From: Symbiodinium microadriaticum
Taxonomy: Eukaryota > Sar > Dinophyceae > Suessiales > Symbiodiniaceae
Assembly: GCA_001939145.1 (NCBI GenBank)
Contig: LSRX01000177.1
Location: forward strand, 571,981-635,980
Length of the DNA stretch: 64,000 nucleotides
Direction: 5' to 3'
The first letter of the stretch is position 1. Every line of letters begins with the position of its first letter. The notes below the pieces were generated by a model, which worked only from the letters and a program-made list of their open reading frames with translations, was not told the DNA's origin and ran no database searches. A program made the position numbers and the translations under genes. Positions 39,851 through 49,082 of this stretch are shown here, one piece after another.

Positions 39851-39963
39851 ACCCTAAGGGTCCCTTGTACCCAAATAGCATATACTTTGGCCTTAATGTC
39901 GTCCCTATATAGGTACTATTTGGGCCAATGTATATAATATATTTGGACACATGGACCCTTAGG
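39850..39963 (+). mobile_element. MITE family F, copy 2
   Basis: CTAAGGGTCCCTTGTACCCA left and GGACACATGGACCCTTAGGG right; TATACTTTGG core. Confidence 0.75.
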
Positions 39964-40125
39964 GACAAGAATTTCTCACCTATCAGGGAGGCAAGATGGC
40001 TCAACGGGCAACAGTAAACCATAGGATCCTTGGAGGGTTCCTTTAAGGGTTCCTTTAAGGGTTTGGGGTTTAGGGTTTAAGGGTTCCTTTAAGGGCTTAT
40101 GTTGCGTGCATTTGTATTTGTTCAG

Positions 40126-40285
40126 CTGAAGGGTTAAAAGCGGTGCGACCCAAATCAAGCGCGAGTCAGCCCGGCCCGCATTGTCTATGGGAGATGTTTG
40201 AGCTTTTTGGCCTTTACATGCCTTCACTTCTCGTTTATCTTGAAAAGTTTGAACTTTTTGCCCGGATGTTGAAGAGATGCTATAG
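40126..40285 (+). CDS. candidate 160-nt exon
   Basis: Acceptor CATTTGTATTTGTTCAG, donor GTGTCG. Reads EGLKAVRPKSSASQPGPHCL, then WEMFELFGLYMPSLLVYLEK. Leu/Phe-rich helices. A following island 40365-40460 (after ACTGTAG) reads QTPVFNYEAGLRGHRNPQTL in the phase that joins this exon. Confidence 0.5.
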
Positions 40286-40859
40286 GTGTCGGAATAACTA
40301 CTAACAATAACTACTCCCTTCGACTCCGTATTATAAGTATAAGCCTTAATTCAAAGTACTGTAGTCAAACCCCCGTCTTCAACTACGAGGCCGGCCTCCG
40401 CGGACACCGAAACCCCCAAACCCTCCAACAACGAAACCCAACCCGACCCTTGCGCCTACGCCTATAAGGGTGTGCCCTGAGGGTTTGGGGATTGAGGCTT
40501 CAAGGGCCCATGTACCTGCTTGAGGTATGCAGGATTTTGGCCCAGACCTCCCTCTAGCAGGAACTTCTGTAAGGTCGAAGTATGAACTATACTATACCCC
40601 AAACTACTAAACAACCACAACCTACTCTGTCGCAGATTCCTACTACAAGCCCTAATATAGAAGTATCGTGACCCCGCAGAGAAGTGGGTTTGGTAGTCCA
40701 AAAAAGCATCCTTATAGTACCCTTATAGATCTCTTTAAGGAACCCCTTATAGAAACCACTATAGATCCTGCTGGAGGAACCCTAAACAAGTGCTGGAAAC
40801 CCAGAGTTTTCAAGCAGCGGAGAACGGGGCCGGGCAGGGGTCCAAAGGAGCGAACCATA

Positions 40860-40985
40860 GGGTTTAGGGTGGTTTAGGGTTTAGGGTGTAGGGTTTAGGA
40901 TTTAGGATTTAGGGTTTAGAGTTGAGGGTTTAGGGTTTAGGGTTTTGGATTTAAGGTTTAGGGTTTAGGGTTTAGGATAGTTTAG
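40860..40985 (+). repeat. TTTAGGG tract
   Basis: About 15 units with TTTAGGA variants. Preceded by a small open island (RRTGPGRGPKERTIG after TTTTCAAGCAG, 40819-40858). Confidence 0.85.
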
Positions 40986-41009
40986 GATGCTTGCCATTGT
41001 CTGATTCGT

Positions 41010-41190
41010 ATGTTTCGGAGAGTGTGGTTAGTAGGCTCCGGGAGACTGGAACCTCCTGTATTGTGGACGGCTCTGAGCTATGCCTGCTTTGCGCCCTCAG
41101 GTGGTATCCGTGAGGCCGGAAAGGGAAACGTCGGAACTCCGAAGCTGACCAGATTTATCGGGACATTTAAAGGGGACGGCTACCCTAAAC
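41010..41190 (+). CDS. candidate exon
   Basis: ATG-containing frame reads EPPVLWTALSYACFAPSGGI, then REAGKGNVGTPKLTRFIG. A second frame (ETGTSCIVDGSELCLLCAL) is open over the first half. Same strand as the next chain. Confidence 0.42.
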
Positions 41191-41219
41191 CCCTAAATCC
41201 TGGAAACCGTTAGTCGCAG

Positions 41220-41443
41220 ATGGTGGTCAGCTAAAGAGCATGGACACCTTCGAAGTTGGACTAAAGGAAAGAGAACTCAGGGTTGAGTGGCGGTCAGCTT
41301 TCGGTGCAGGTGCGGCTTATAGGGGTTAGTAGGGTTTATCCGGCTTGGGTTTAGGTTGTAGGATGCAGATTGGCTGTTATGGTGCAGGGTCCAGTTTGGA
41401 CATCTGGCAGGAATGGTTTCTCGAGATTTTCCCTAAACCCTAA
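41220..41443 (+). CDS. candidate two-exon gene end (41220-41303, 41355-41443)
   Basis: Exon 1 follows TTAGTCGCAG, reads GQLKSMDTFEVGLKERELRV onward (27 codons) and ends at GTGCAG. Exon 2 follows a telomere-type GGGTTTAG, restores the frame (Gly) and reads CYGAGSSLDIWQEWFLEIF before PKP and a TAA supplied by CCCTAA. The intron is 51 nt. Alternatively exon 2 uses a different frame, open 45 codons to a GTAGGC donor at 41492; the minus strand is also open. Confidence 0.5.
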
Positions 41444-41501
41444 TACCCGATATATTGTTGACAAGACTAAGACGGTCCTGGCATCTTGCAGGTAGGCGGG
41501 T

Positions 41502-41763
41502 AATGTAGGAAGCTGATTAAGAAGCCCTGGTCCTATAACCCCCCCCAAAATAGTACTTAGAATGTGAATGAGTACGCTTCAAGCTTTTTTGGGATAAGAC
41601 GACCCCCTTTATAGAACTGAAAGTCTACACATTTTTACGTGCCTATGAACTCAGCAGCCCTGGTCCCCTAAACCCTAAACTTGTCCTATAACTCCACTAT
41701 AGTAGGACCCATAAAAAGGGAACCTCAGAGAAGACCGGAGGTTTCTTAATCAGGTTCCTACAC
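41502..41763 (+). mobile_element. MITE family C interrupted by family H
   Basis: TAATGTAGGAAGCTGATTAA left and CTTAATCAGGTTCCTACACT right of family C are 262 bp apart because a family H element (about 41561-41662) sits between them. Confidence 0.7.
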
Positions 41764-41956
41764 TAGGCAAGGGGGTTTAGGGGGTTAGGGGTTTAGGGTT
41801 AAGGGGGGTTAGGTGGTGCGGTTTATGGGGCTTTAAGGGTTGCTCGAGCTTTGACCCGCGGGCTCCCACATCCTCCCTTAAAAAGCCCCTACTATAGAAG
41901 AGCCCGGTGAGTCGGGTCGGCTGGGTTAAACTCATCTTGCCCTCCAGAAAGCTTAA

Positions 41957-41957
41957 N
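41957..41957. other. single N, assembly join
   Basis: One N inside GCTTAA/GGGGGTTTAG. No duplicated flank is visible here, unlike at the other two single Ns. Confidence 0.8.
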
Positions 41958-42015
41958 GGGGGTTTAGGGGTGTAGGGGTTTAGGGGTTTAGGGTTTAGGG
42001 GTTTAGGGTTTGCAG

Positions 42016-42400
42016 CGGATGGAGAAGAGATTTCTGAAGTGGACAGGGCTTTGCTGGGCTGCTGGACACAGCGCCGGGAGCTGAGAACGTCATCCAGACA
42101 GAAGAGGATGACAACGCCGCTGCAGTCATCGTTACCAAGCTACAGTTCGATCGGCATGGTGGCGAGGATGCCACTCCTGAGGAAGTTGCACTCGCCAACT
42201 CGTTGGGCATTTTTGGGCTCCACTTGGACGAGGAACGCATCTCTAAAGAGGCTGCATCATCTGCTGGTGTGTCCAAGGGGGTGGAAGAGCTTACAAAGAA
42301 GGAGCTCGAGAAGAAGGTGGTCTATTCCTTGCCCCGTGGGAGTGTTGGTATCTCGAAGGCTATGAAGGAGATGAGCCTCAACCAGCCCAAGGGAGAAGAA
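42016..42400 (+). CDS. candidate 385-nt exon, frame broken once
   Basis: Acceptor GGGTTTGCAG, donor GTAGGT. The first 14 codons read DGEEISEVDRALLG. One base missing in the GGG run near 42,060 then shifts to the frame AENVIQTEEDDNAAAVIVTK, GLHLDEERISKEAASSAGVS, EELTKKELEKKVVYSLPRGS, MKEMSLNQPKGEE. Acidic, Ala/Lys-rich, well bounded. The competing frame (Ser/Arg-rich) is a shadow. Unknown family; looks like a real exon with an assembly indel. Confidence 0.6.
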
Positions 42401-42526
42401 GTAGGTTTTTGAGTAGTTGTCGCACCACTACTCACTACTCGTGTTGTGATTACTGGTGATAGATGGTGATAGCATTACATCTACTACTCGCCAGCACGGT
42501 TAACGTTTAACGTGATTGTTGCGACT

Positions 42527-42636
42527 CCCAGAGAACCCAATACCCCTGAATTACGGCTTTTACCGTAAATCATTTTTTGTAAGGCCCTATAACTTAAGGT
42601 ATAGTCCTTATTTATAGGGGCATTGGGCTCTCTGGG
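42527..42636 (+). mobile_element. MITE family A, copy 4
   Basis: CCCAGAGAACCCAATACCCC left, GCATTGGGCTCTCTGGG right. It lies in the putative intron downstream of the 42016 exon. Confidence 0.8.
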
Positions 42637-42729
42637 CTCGTAGTACCACCATCTCGAATCTTCTGCGAAGCCCTAAGTCCTAAGTTGGCTTATTTTCATT
42701 AGCGTGCTGGTGTTTCTCTGAGTGTTACT

Positions 42730-42823
42730 ACCCATAGGCCCCTCGGTAGTTCCTTTTTGGGATTACCTTATATAGGATTCTAAATATAAACGATAAAAAG
42801 GAACTACTTAGGGGCCTATGGGT
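42730..42823 (+). mobile_element. MITE family B, copy 6
   Basis: ACCCATAGGCCCCTCGGTAG left and CTACTTAGGGGCCTATGGGT right. Confidence 0.85.
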
Positions 42824-43135
42824 AATGCTTTGTTCGAGGAAGGGGTGGTCTGGTGATGTCTGGTGCAGAGACAACCTGATAGAGTTTAGGGTCGTTTGGC
42901 TTGGGATTTAGGGTTCAGGGTTTAGGGTTTTGTTGCTAGGGTTAGAGTATAGAGTATGTAGAGTTTAGGATTAGGGCTCAAGGCTTGGGGTTTAGAGTTT
43001 AGAGTGTAGCATGTATAGGGCTTAGGGTTTAGGGTATAGGGTCGTGTGTGCACCACTGGCTCATCTATCCTCTTCATGTCCTCGCTTAGAGGATAGAACT
43101 TTCAAGAACGGACAGCTCATGAGACGGAATAATCT

Positions 43136-43177
43136 GACAAAGCTATAAGGCTCTTGGACAAAGCTATAAGGCTCTTG
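43136..43177. repeat. 21-bp perfect tandem duplication
   Basis: GACAAAGCTATAAGGCTCTT plus G, twice. One frame through it reads DKAIRLLDKAIRLLG; another reads KALGQSYKALGE. Confidence 0.9.
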
Positions 43178-43514
43178 GGGAGTCCACCCGTAATCTCACA
43201 ACCATCTATGAATCTGTCGACTAGATGCAGTGACCGTAGCAGCGGATAAACCCAGAGTCATACGACCCCACTAAGCCCAAAAAAGTCCCAAAAACCCTAA
43301 ACTGCTACTCAAACCCTCAACCCTGGACCCTAAGCCCTTCAGTCCCGAACCTCCAAAACCCTATAAACCCTGAACCCTTAAATCCTAAACCTCTAAAACC
43401 CTCAACCCCAAATCCTGGAAGCCCTAGGCCCCAAACTTTGGTGCACACCCTAAAGCCCGAAACCTTGAACCCTAAACTCGCAAAGGCCCTAAACCCTAAA
43501 CCCCGCGACCCCAG

Positions 43515-43596
43515 ATCACTGCGGGGCAGGCCCTGCTTCTCAGAGCGGCGGCTCGCATCGCCTCCCTACCGCATAGACACGCTGGAGGCAGGAAGG
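43515..43596 (+). CDS. candidate exon
   Basis: Follows CCGCGACCCCAG in phase 0: ITAGQALLLRAAARIASLPH onward to GTTCTG. Surrounded by CCCTAAA sequence. 43600-44200 holds only degenerate repeat. Confidence 0.46.
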
Positions 43597-44208
43597 GTTC
43601 TGGGAGGGTTTATAGGGTTTATAAACCCTAAACCCTGAAGGGGGGAACTACGTTTGTTAGGATTCTTGCTGTTACAAGGTTTTGGGTTTGGGGGTTCCAA
43701 CGAAAGGGTTTGGGGGCAAAAGGGATTATCATATAGGGCTTTGGGGGTAGAAAGTTCCAACTTGGGGTCATCTTCGGATTTGGAATAGTCTGGATATCAG
43801 GACTTGTGATTGTGGGGTTTAGAGTTTAGGGTCTTTGCGGCTCTGAGGATTTGTACGTTCATTGGCAGCGCTCTTAAAAAATCGAGAATCGTCCCCGTTC
43901 CCGAACCCGCTTGCAAGGTTTAGGGTTTCTATAGGATTGATAGGGTTTAAGCTTTCGAACATTTGGGTTTTCGACAGTCTCCCAGGGGTCGGCAACAAGC
44001 CACATTTCTATCAGGGTTCAGGATTTATCAGCTCGTGCTTTGTGCGTGACGATTTGTACAGATAGGGCTTAGGGGCACCGGTTGAAAATCAGGGTTCCTT
44101 CGGTTCTTTGTTCACCCTCATTTCTACATCCGCAAGCCTGAGAGTAGTCGCCACGATCGTGCACAGCATACGGCCTCAGGACAGGAGATATAGTTCTAGT
44201 TTCGTCGC

Positions 44209-45366
44209 ATGCTGATCGTCCGTTGGAGAGCCAGCGGCAACCAGATCGCAAGCTTGAACGAGGAGCAGACACGAGAGTTGGCTGCCTCAGTTGCTTCAGG
44301 AGGCACCGTGAGAGACCTCAAACGGTATCTGCAGAAGTTGACAGGCATCTCTCGATTTCGGCAGGTTCTTTCGGAGGAAGATGCTGCAGGGGATCTCCGT
44401 GACAGCCACTCCTTGGAACTCCCTGGGGTTTGGGGTTTAGGGTTTAGGGTTCTTGAGTTGTTGATCCGACCTTTTGCCGAGCAGGGACGCTACGAAGAGC
44501 TCAAGTATGCTGCCGAAAACAATCGGATAGATCTTGAGTTTCTCTTGAGGGAGCCGCAAGATCCGGATATGGTGGACGCCACGGGTTGGTCCTGGTCTGC
44601 ACTGCATGGAGCATGCTACTGGAACTCGGTTGGAAGTGTGGAGCTCTTGATCGAAGCGAGAAGTGATCTAAACATGGCGTCTCAGTACTCTCCCCTACGT
44701 CTTCCTGATACTGGAGCTACGCCATTGATCATCGCTGTGGACAGGGGTCACCACCGAATTGCGCAACAGTTGCTTGAGGCGTCTGCGAACGCAGATGCAA
44801 GAACTGCCGGGGGCGTGACAGCTTTGTCTCTTGTTGCAGGGAAGGGGCCATCGGTTGCTACAGTGCGCACCGTGCAGCTGCTGATCCAATCCGGGGCAAC
44901 TGTCCTTGCACATGAAGGTTTTCAAAGAACACCCTTGCATGCAGCCGTGCAATCTGGCCACTGCGCCGTGGTAGAAGCCCTGCTTGAGGCCCGGTCAGCC
45001 GTAAATGCCTTGAGTCCTGAGGGCTTAAAACCCTTGCAGATAGCCTTTTCTCGGGGTGATATTGATTGCGACTTGCTGGGCTTGCTTCTGCGACGCAGTG
45101 CTGATGTGACGGAGGTTGTGAGGGACGGTGGACTGCATCTGACAGCCACGCGTGCGCATGTTGGTGCCCTGCAGCAGTTGCTTGAGGCACGAGCCGATGT
45201 GAACAGACGTGACAGCTCTGGAAACACAGCATTGGGCCTGGTCCGGCAACAGTTGAGCGGCTTAGAAGTTGAAATCGAGCGGTTCAGGGTAGCTCAAGAG
45301 GTCTTGTTGAAAGCTTCTCGAAACACCGCGGATGAGGAGAGACATGGCGAGACCGACCACCCTTGA
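44209..45366 (+). CDS. ankyrin-repeat protein with ubiquitin-like N-terminus
   Basis: 385 codons, intact, no introns. Residues 1-70 (MLIVRWRASGNQIASLNEEQ ... VRDLKRYLQKLTGISRFRQ) look like a ubiquitin-like fold that precedes ankyrin repeats in many dinoflagellate proteins. Residues 73-81 (GVWGLGFRV) are encoded by 27 bp of telomere-like repeat inserted in frame. Ankyrin repeats cover about 92-350: WSALHGACYWNSVGSVELLI, TPLIIAVDRGHHRIAQQLL, TPLHAAVQSGHCAVVEALL, LHLTATRAHVGALQQLLEA and NTALGLV. Ankyrin repeats mediate protein contacts; the partner is unknown. The C-terminus ends in a short helix and a Glu/His-rich tail. The start fits the family's N-terminal pattern. Confidence 0.85.
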   Translation: MLIVRWRASGNQIASLNEEQTRELAASVASGGTVRDLKRYLQKLTGISRFRQVLSEEDAAGDLRDSHSLELPGVWGLGFRVLELLIRPFAEQGRYEELKYAAENNRIDLEFLLREPQDPDMVDATGWSWSALHGACYWNSVGSVELLIEARSDLNMASQYSPLRLPDTGATPLIIAVDRGHHRIAQQLLEASANADARTAGGVTALSLVAGKGPSVATVRTVQLLIQSGATVLAHEGFQRTPLHAAVQSGHCAVVEALLEARSAVNALSPEGLKPLQIAFSRGDIDCDLLGLLLRRSADVTEVVRDGGLHLTATRAHVGALQQLLEARADVNRRDSSGNTALGLVRQQLSGLEVEIERFRVAQEVLLKASRNTADEERHGETDHP

Positions 45367-45657
45367 TGCATGGTTGCTTTCCTTCTACACTCCCATGCAG
45401 TGCCTCTGAAGAGGTTTCCATAGGAACCTACAGATTAAGTACTTATGTGTATTCTACCGTACTCATACTCTACATGGTTGGGTATTTCACAATCTTCGAT
45501 CACTTGCTTCGGATGCGGGGGAGGGACAAGAGCGTGGACCTCTTCACAGAGCGCAAGCAACCGAGACTAACAAGTTAACAAGTCTATCGGTACTTCGTCC
45601 TGAGCGTTCTATATAGTTTGAGTTGAGTCTATACCGTCTATAAGGCATGCCGAAGAG

Positions 45658-45825
45658 ATGAAGAATCTGGGGTTCAGAAGGATTTTCCTGCTTGGTAATG
45701 GCATCCGCACTCCGACTCTGGAGGCATTGGCTTTGGAAGGACTATCCGGTGGCTGCAGATCTGTCGACTGTGGTGGGTGTATAAGGGTACCTCTAGAGTG
45801 TATGGGAGGAGCACGTCTGTTGTAA
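45658..45825 (+). CDS. candidate 55-codon ORF or exon
   Basis: ATG-initiated: MKNLGFRRIFLLGNGIRTPT, then LEALALEGLSGGCRSVDCGG. Repeated at 50907-51074. Downstream of the ankyrin gene on the same strand. Confidence 0.38.
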   Translation: MKNLGFRRIFLLGNGIRTPTLEALALEGLSGGCRSVDCGGCIRVPLECMGGARLL

Positions 45826-45890
45826 ACCATATAGTTTTTAATAGCTGCACATGAATATTTGGAACTATTGCCGGTTGGGTTCTGAAGAGT

Positions 45891-46238
45891 TTGGAGATCA
45901 TTACACTTCGCAATAGTTTCGCACAAACAGTGCCGAGACATCGCTCAAGGACGGAATTCGGAATCCGATTGATCCAAGCTGTCGCCGCCAGAATTCACGA
46001 ATTAGGTTCTTGCCACGCTGCAGCTAGCATGGCCCGTGGTCGAATCAGAGCTTGTACAGGTTTTGCTCGTTATCCCGCTGAACTCCCCACACGCCTTGAG
46101 TATGCCGCCCCAAATCAGTCGATACACGGATTTAGGGTTGAAGCCTGCCCCCACTCATCAATAGGCCCTTTACAGATTAGAGCCATTCGACCTGGAAATT
46201 CCTGTAGCACAGTTATGTTCAATCCTGGTGAGCTGTAG
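45891..46238 (+). CDS. candidate 115-codon ORF or exon
   Basis: Open frame with RLIQAVAARIHELGSCHAAA and TGFARYPAELPTRLEYAAPN. Repeated at 51140-51487. A minus ORF of 61 codons (46446-46261) further on is about as plausible. None recognised. Confidence 0.38.
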   Translation: MEIITLRNSFAQTVPRHRSRTEFGIRLIQAVAARIHELGSCHAAASMARGRIRACTGFARYPAELPTRLEYAAPNQSIHGFRVEACPHSSIGPLQIRAIRPGNSCSTVMFNPGEL

Positions 46239-46940
46239 CTGTTCATAGGCTGCGGGTGCTTTAAGGGTCGCTGCACCTTGGACATCGCACGCTTTGCGAC
46301 GCCAAAGGAGAGGAGTGAAATGAGGTGAAAGGCATCATTTGCTGCTTTCTGCTTGTCCAGGCTAGCTCGTCTTCTCTGGAGAGGGAATCGGGCTTTCGGA
46401 TTTGTATCTGGAAGTTTTCACAAGGGCGCTCAGCTAGGTTGAGCATAGCTAGAGCATCCCTGATTAAACTCTAGGGGCCCTATAACGAACCCTAAACCCT
46501 AAACCCAGCCATCAGGTGATTCAGCCTCTTCTTCGGTTTCAAAGCCCCAGGCCCGAAATAATTACTTGGAAGTCCCGGGTTAACCTTTGCGTCTCCACGG
46601 TCCCACGCTCTGCAACCCCCTATCCCAAGAGCCTACCACCCGACTCCCGCATGGAGCAAAAATACGAGGGGACTGTGTTAACCCAGTAAGCCCTAAATTA
46701 TTAACTCCACCTCAAACCCTAAACCCAGTACCCAGTAAACCCTCAATTATAAACCCCAAAACCCTAACATTTGTAGAACACTGCACGTATGAGAGATTCT
46801 ACGAATTCCCAAGCCCGAGTCCAATTTATTCAACTCTAAGCCAGGAAAACGAACACCCCCCGAGCCACAAGGCCGGTCTAGGCCTCTAGCATTACCTAAG
46901 GGTAGGGTCTAGGGTTTAGGGTTTAGGGTTCAGGGTTTAG

Positions 46941-47057
46941 GGGGGTCCATGTGGCCAAATAGTATATACATTGGCCCTAAAGCCGTAAAGTATTTGAATC
47001 GGGACCACTTTATAAGGCCAAGGTATAGCTATACCATTTGGGTAAGTGAACCCTTAA
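46941..47057 (+). mobile_element. MITE family F, copy 3
   Basis: GGGTCCATGTGGCCAAATAG left and CATTTGGGTAAGTGAACCCT right. Repeated at 52190-52306. Confidence 0.7.
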
Positions 47058-47115
47058 ACCCTAAACTCCCATGGTGACCTTATAGAACCCTGAGGGATAA
47101 CCTTCCCTTCCCCAG

Positions 47116-47185
47116 ATGGGCATCCGTGCGCTTCGGCGTCTCACGGCAGCTGCAGCGACTCTCCGGCGTGCGGCGCATCGAGGAC
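47116..47185 (+). CDS. candidate 70-nt exon
   Basis: Acceptor CCTTCCCTTCCCCAG; reads WASVRFGVSRQLQRLSGVRR then IED and a GTTGGG donor. Other frames are open too (MGIRALRRLTAAAATLRRA). Repeated at 52365-52434. Confidence 0.44.
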
Positions 47186-47591
47186 GTTGGGGGGGAATCT
47201 TTGGTTGCCAGGGGGACTTCATGGTTGGGAAGGGGTTTTGGGGTTTAGAGTTTATAGGGCTTAGGGTTCAGGGTTTAGGGTTGGCATAATGCAGTGCTTT
47301 TGTATGCGAGCTACTTTCCAGAGACTATGCAAACCTACTCGTAGTTTTTGCAGGGTCTCAAGAACAGCCTTTAATGATTGTAAGCTGAGAAACTCAGTAA
47401 CCTTTGGTAGTTTGTGGTATGTGCAGGTCAGGTTTTTGGGCTATTTGAGGATGTTCAGCACTCGCAGTTGCCTTCTCTCTCGCTCTCGGTCTCCTTCCTT
47501 GCCTTCGCGTTTATTTCTATCTCTGTCTCTCTCTCTCTCCGATCTCTCTCTACTCCTCGTCTTTCTCACCTTCTGAATGCGTTTCTCGCAG

Positions 47592-47891
47592 TTGTATTCC
47601 GACCCTCCCTCCCTCAGGGCGGGCTTTGGGGTTGTTTTGGATTCCCCAGAGAGCCCAATACCCCTTAGTTAAGGAACATACCTTCAATTCTCGGGGCCTT
47701 ATTATTAAATTATGATGTAAGGCATGTTCCTTATAGTTAAGGGGTATTGGGCGCTCTGGGTCTCTGAGAGGCATGCCTCCGCCTTCAGCTCACGCTTTAG
47801 GGGCCATGCAGGAACCCGCTTGACCGTTATCAAGCTCGTGCACCCCATTTCGTTTGGTTTCTGGGTTCGGCATTCGAGGCGGACGCGGCAG
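47592..47891 (+). CDS. candidate two-exon segment spanning a MITE intron (47592-47630, 47769-47891)
   Basis: Exon 1 is 13 codons (LYSDPPSLRAGFG) between GCGTTTCTCGCAG and GTTGTT. Exon 2 is exactly 41 codons between GGTCTCTGAG and GTAGAG, reading RHASAFSSRFRGHAGTRLTV, then IKLVHPISFGFWVRHSRRTR. Both are phase 0. The 138-nt intron is a complete family A MITE with 14 bp on the left and 8 bp on the right. Repeated at 52841-53140. The minus strand is also open over exon 2. Confidence 0.5.
47645..47760 (+). mobile_element. MITE family A, copy 5 (fills a candidate intron)
   Basis: CCCAGAGAGCCCAATACCCC left and TATTGGGCGCTCTGGG right, ATTATTAAATTATGA centre. Repeated at 52894-53009. Confidence 0.88.
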
Positions 47892-48230
47892 GTAGAGTTT
47901 TTGTCAGTACGATCAGTGTTCTGCAAGATGTAGACTCTAGGCTTCACTTGTGTTCCGTGATGTAGAGGCCCTAAGAAGTAGAACAGGGTTTAGGGGTATA
48001 TTATACTATAACTAGAAGAAGTTTAAGGAACCTCCAATATAGTATTGGCAATTATTTAGGCCCCTATATTCGAGATACGCACTCTAGTTTGTGCAGTCTC
48101 CGGGTGTATGATACCCTAAACCCTAAACCTTAAACCCTAAACCCTAAACCCCTAAACCCAAAACCCTAAACCCCAAAACCCTAAACGCGGGCTTCTCGGT
48201 TGCCCGCGCTTGGAACTATCTCGTCCGCAG

Positions 48231-48374
48231 GTCACCGGCGAGGCGATTGGCCGTTCTGCGTGGTTTTGGATTAAGTTTGGCAGGGTTTAGAGTTTAAGGT
48301 TTAGGGTTTAGGGTTTGGTTTGGATTGGTAGCGAATGGTCAAGCATCCTCGATCCTCCAATGTGGGTGTTCGAT
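48231..48374 (+). CDS. candidate two open segments split by 27 bp of telomere-like repeat (48231-48284, 48312-48374)
   Basis: The first follows CTATCTCGTCCGCAG and reads VTGEAIGRSAWFWIKFGR. The second reads GLVWIGSEWSSILDPPMWVF plus D and ends at GTACCT. They are in the same frame, separated by GTTTAGAGTTTAAGG and more repeat (27 bp, GT...AG, with in-frame stops). Repeated at 53480-53623. Two more open islands follow (48397-48470 ADRFNSELNARPHAPHAEA; 48549-48617 MTDFHRSLRESRPEAVTPAS). Confidence 0.44.
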
Positions 48375-48747
48375 GTACCTAGTTTTCGTACCTAAGTCGC
48401 GATGCGAGGCGCGGACCGCTTCAACTCAGAACTCAACGCTAGGCCACATGCTCCCCATGCCGAGGCCTGTATACCTGAAGTACTGAGCATCCCCTCCAGG
48501 CTTTCCTAGGAACCCAAGACCCTAAACCCCCAAACCCTGAACACTGTTTATGACAGACTTCCATAGAAGTTTGCGTGAATCTCGACCAGAAGCCGTCACG
48601 CCCGCCAGCATGGGTGGCTAGGGTTTAGGTTTTAGGGTTTTCGAGTGTATGGCATGGAGTGTTTGCAGTTTGCCATGGTTCCCTGGGCTGCAGGTTAAAA
48701 CCCCTGCAATTCCTAAACCTCAAACCCTTAACCCTCCCTTAAAGACG

Positions 48748-48835
48748 AAATGAACCCTAAAAGGGTTTAGGGTTCATATACCATATAGGGATTTTAGGGC
48801 TCCTACTTTTAAGGGTCATTTGGTCCTTAAGGTCC
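48748..48835 (+). mobile_element. MITE-like family I, copy 2
   Basis: ATGAACCCTAAAAGGGTTTA start and GGGTCATTTGGTCCTTAAGG end. Repeated at 53997-54084. Confidence 0.5.
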
Positions 48836-48974
48836 TAACCCCTAACCTCAAGCAGGCCGGGAGTGTCCAATGTACGCCCTTACAAGGGGGAACAATCCTC
48901 AACGCCCTAAACCCCAAAACCCGAATTTTTGATTGAGCCTAGGCCCTCCGTCTAGCTTCTGTCATGTAGAATCT

Positions 48975-49082
48975 ATCTATAGTCCCCATTGTAGTTCCTT
49001 TTTTTGGTTTAACCATTTTACAATTGTAATTAAGGATCCTAAAGGTAACCCCAACAAGGAACTACAATGGAGACGATAGGTA
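48975..49082 (+). mobile_element. MITE family B variant, in the segment missing from the second contig
   Basis: CTATAGTCCCCATTGTAGTT left and AACTACAATGGAGACGATAG right. It lies within 48969-49588, which has no counterpart after the second copy. Confidence 0.7.

Larger units (their letters stand above)
44418..48968. repeat. 4,551-bp block, copy 1 (see 49667-54217)
   Basis: Appears identical to 49667-54217 at an offset of 5,249 bp. It starts inside the ankyrin gene, 7 bp before the in-frame telomere-like insert. Confidence 0.95.

Noticed and set aside
48187-48209. CGCGGGC ... GCCCGCG hairpin as a regulatory stem-loop
   Set aside because: Seven-bp stem in a GC island with no context; no basis for a function.
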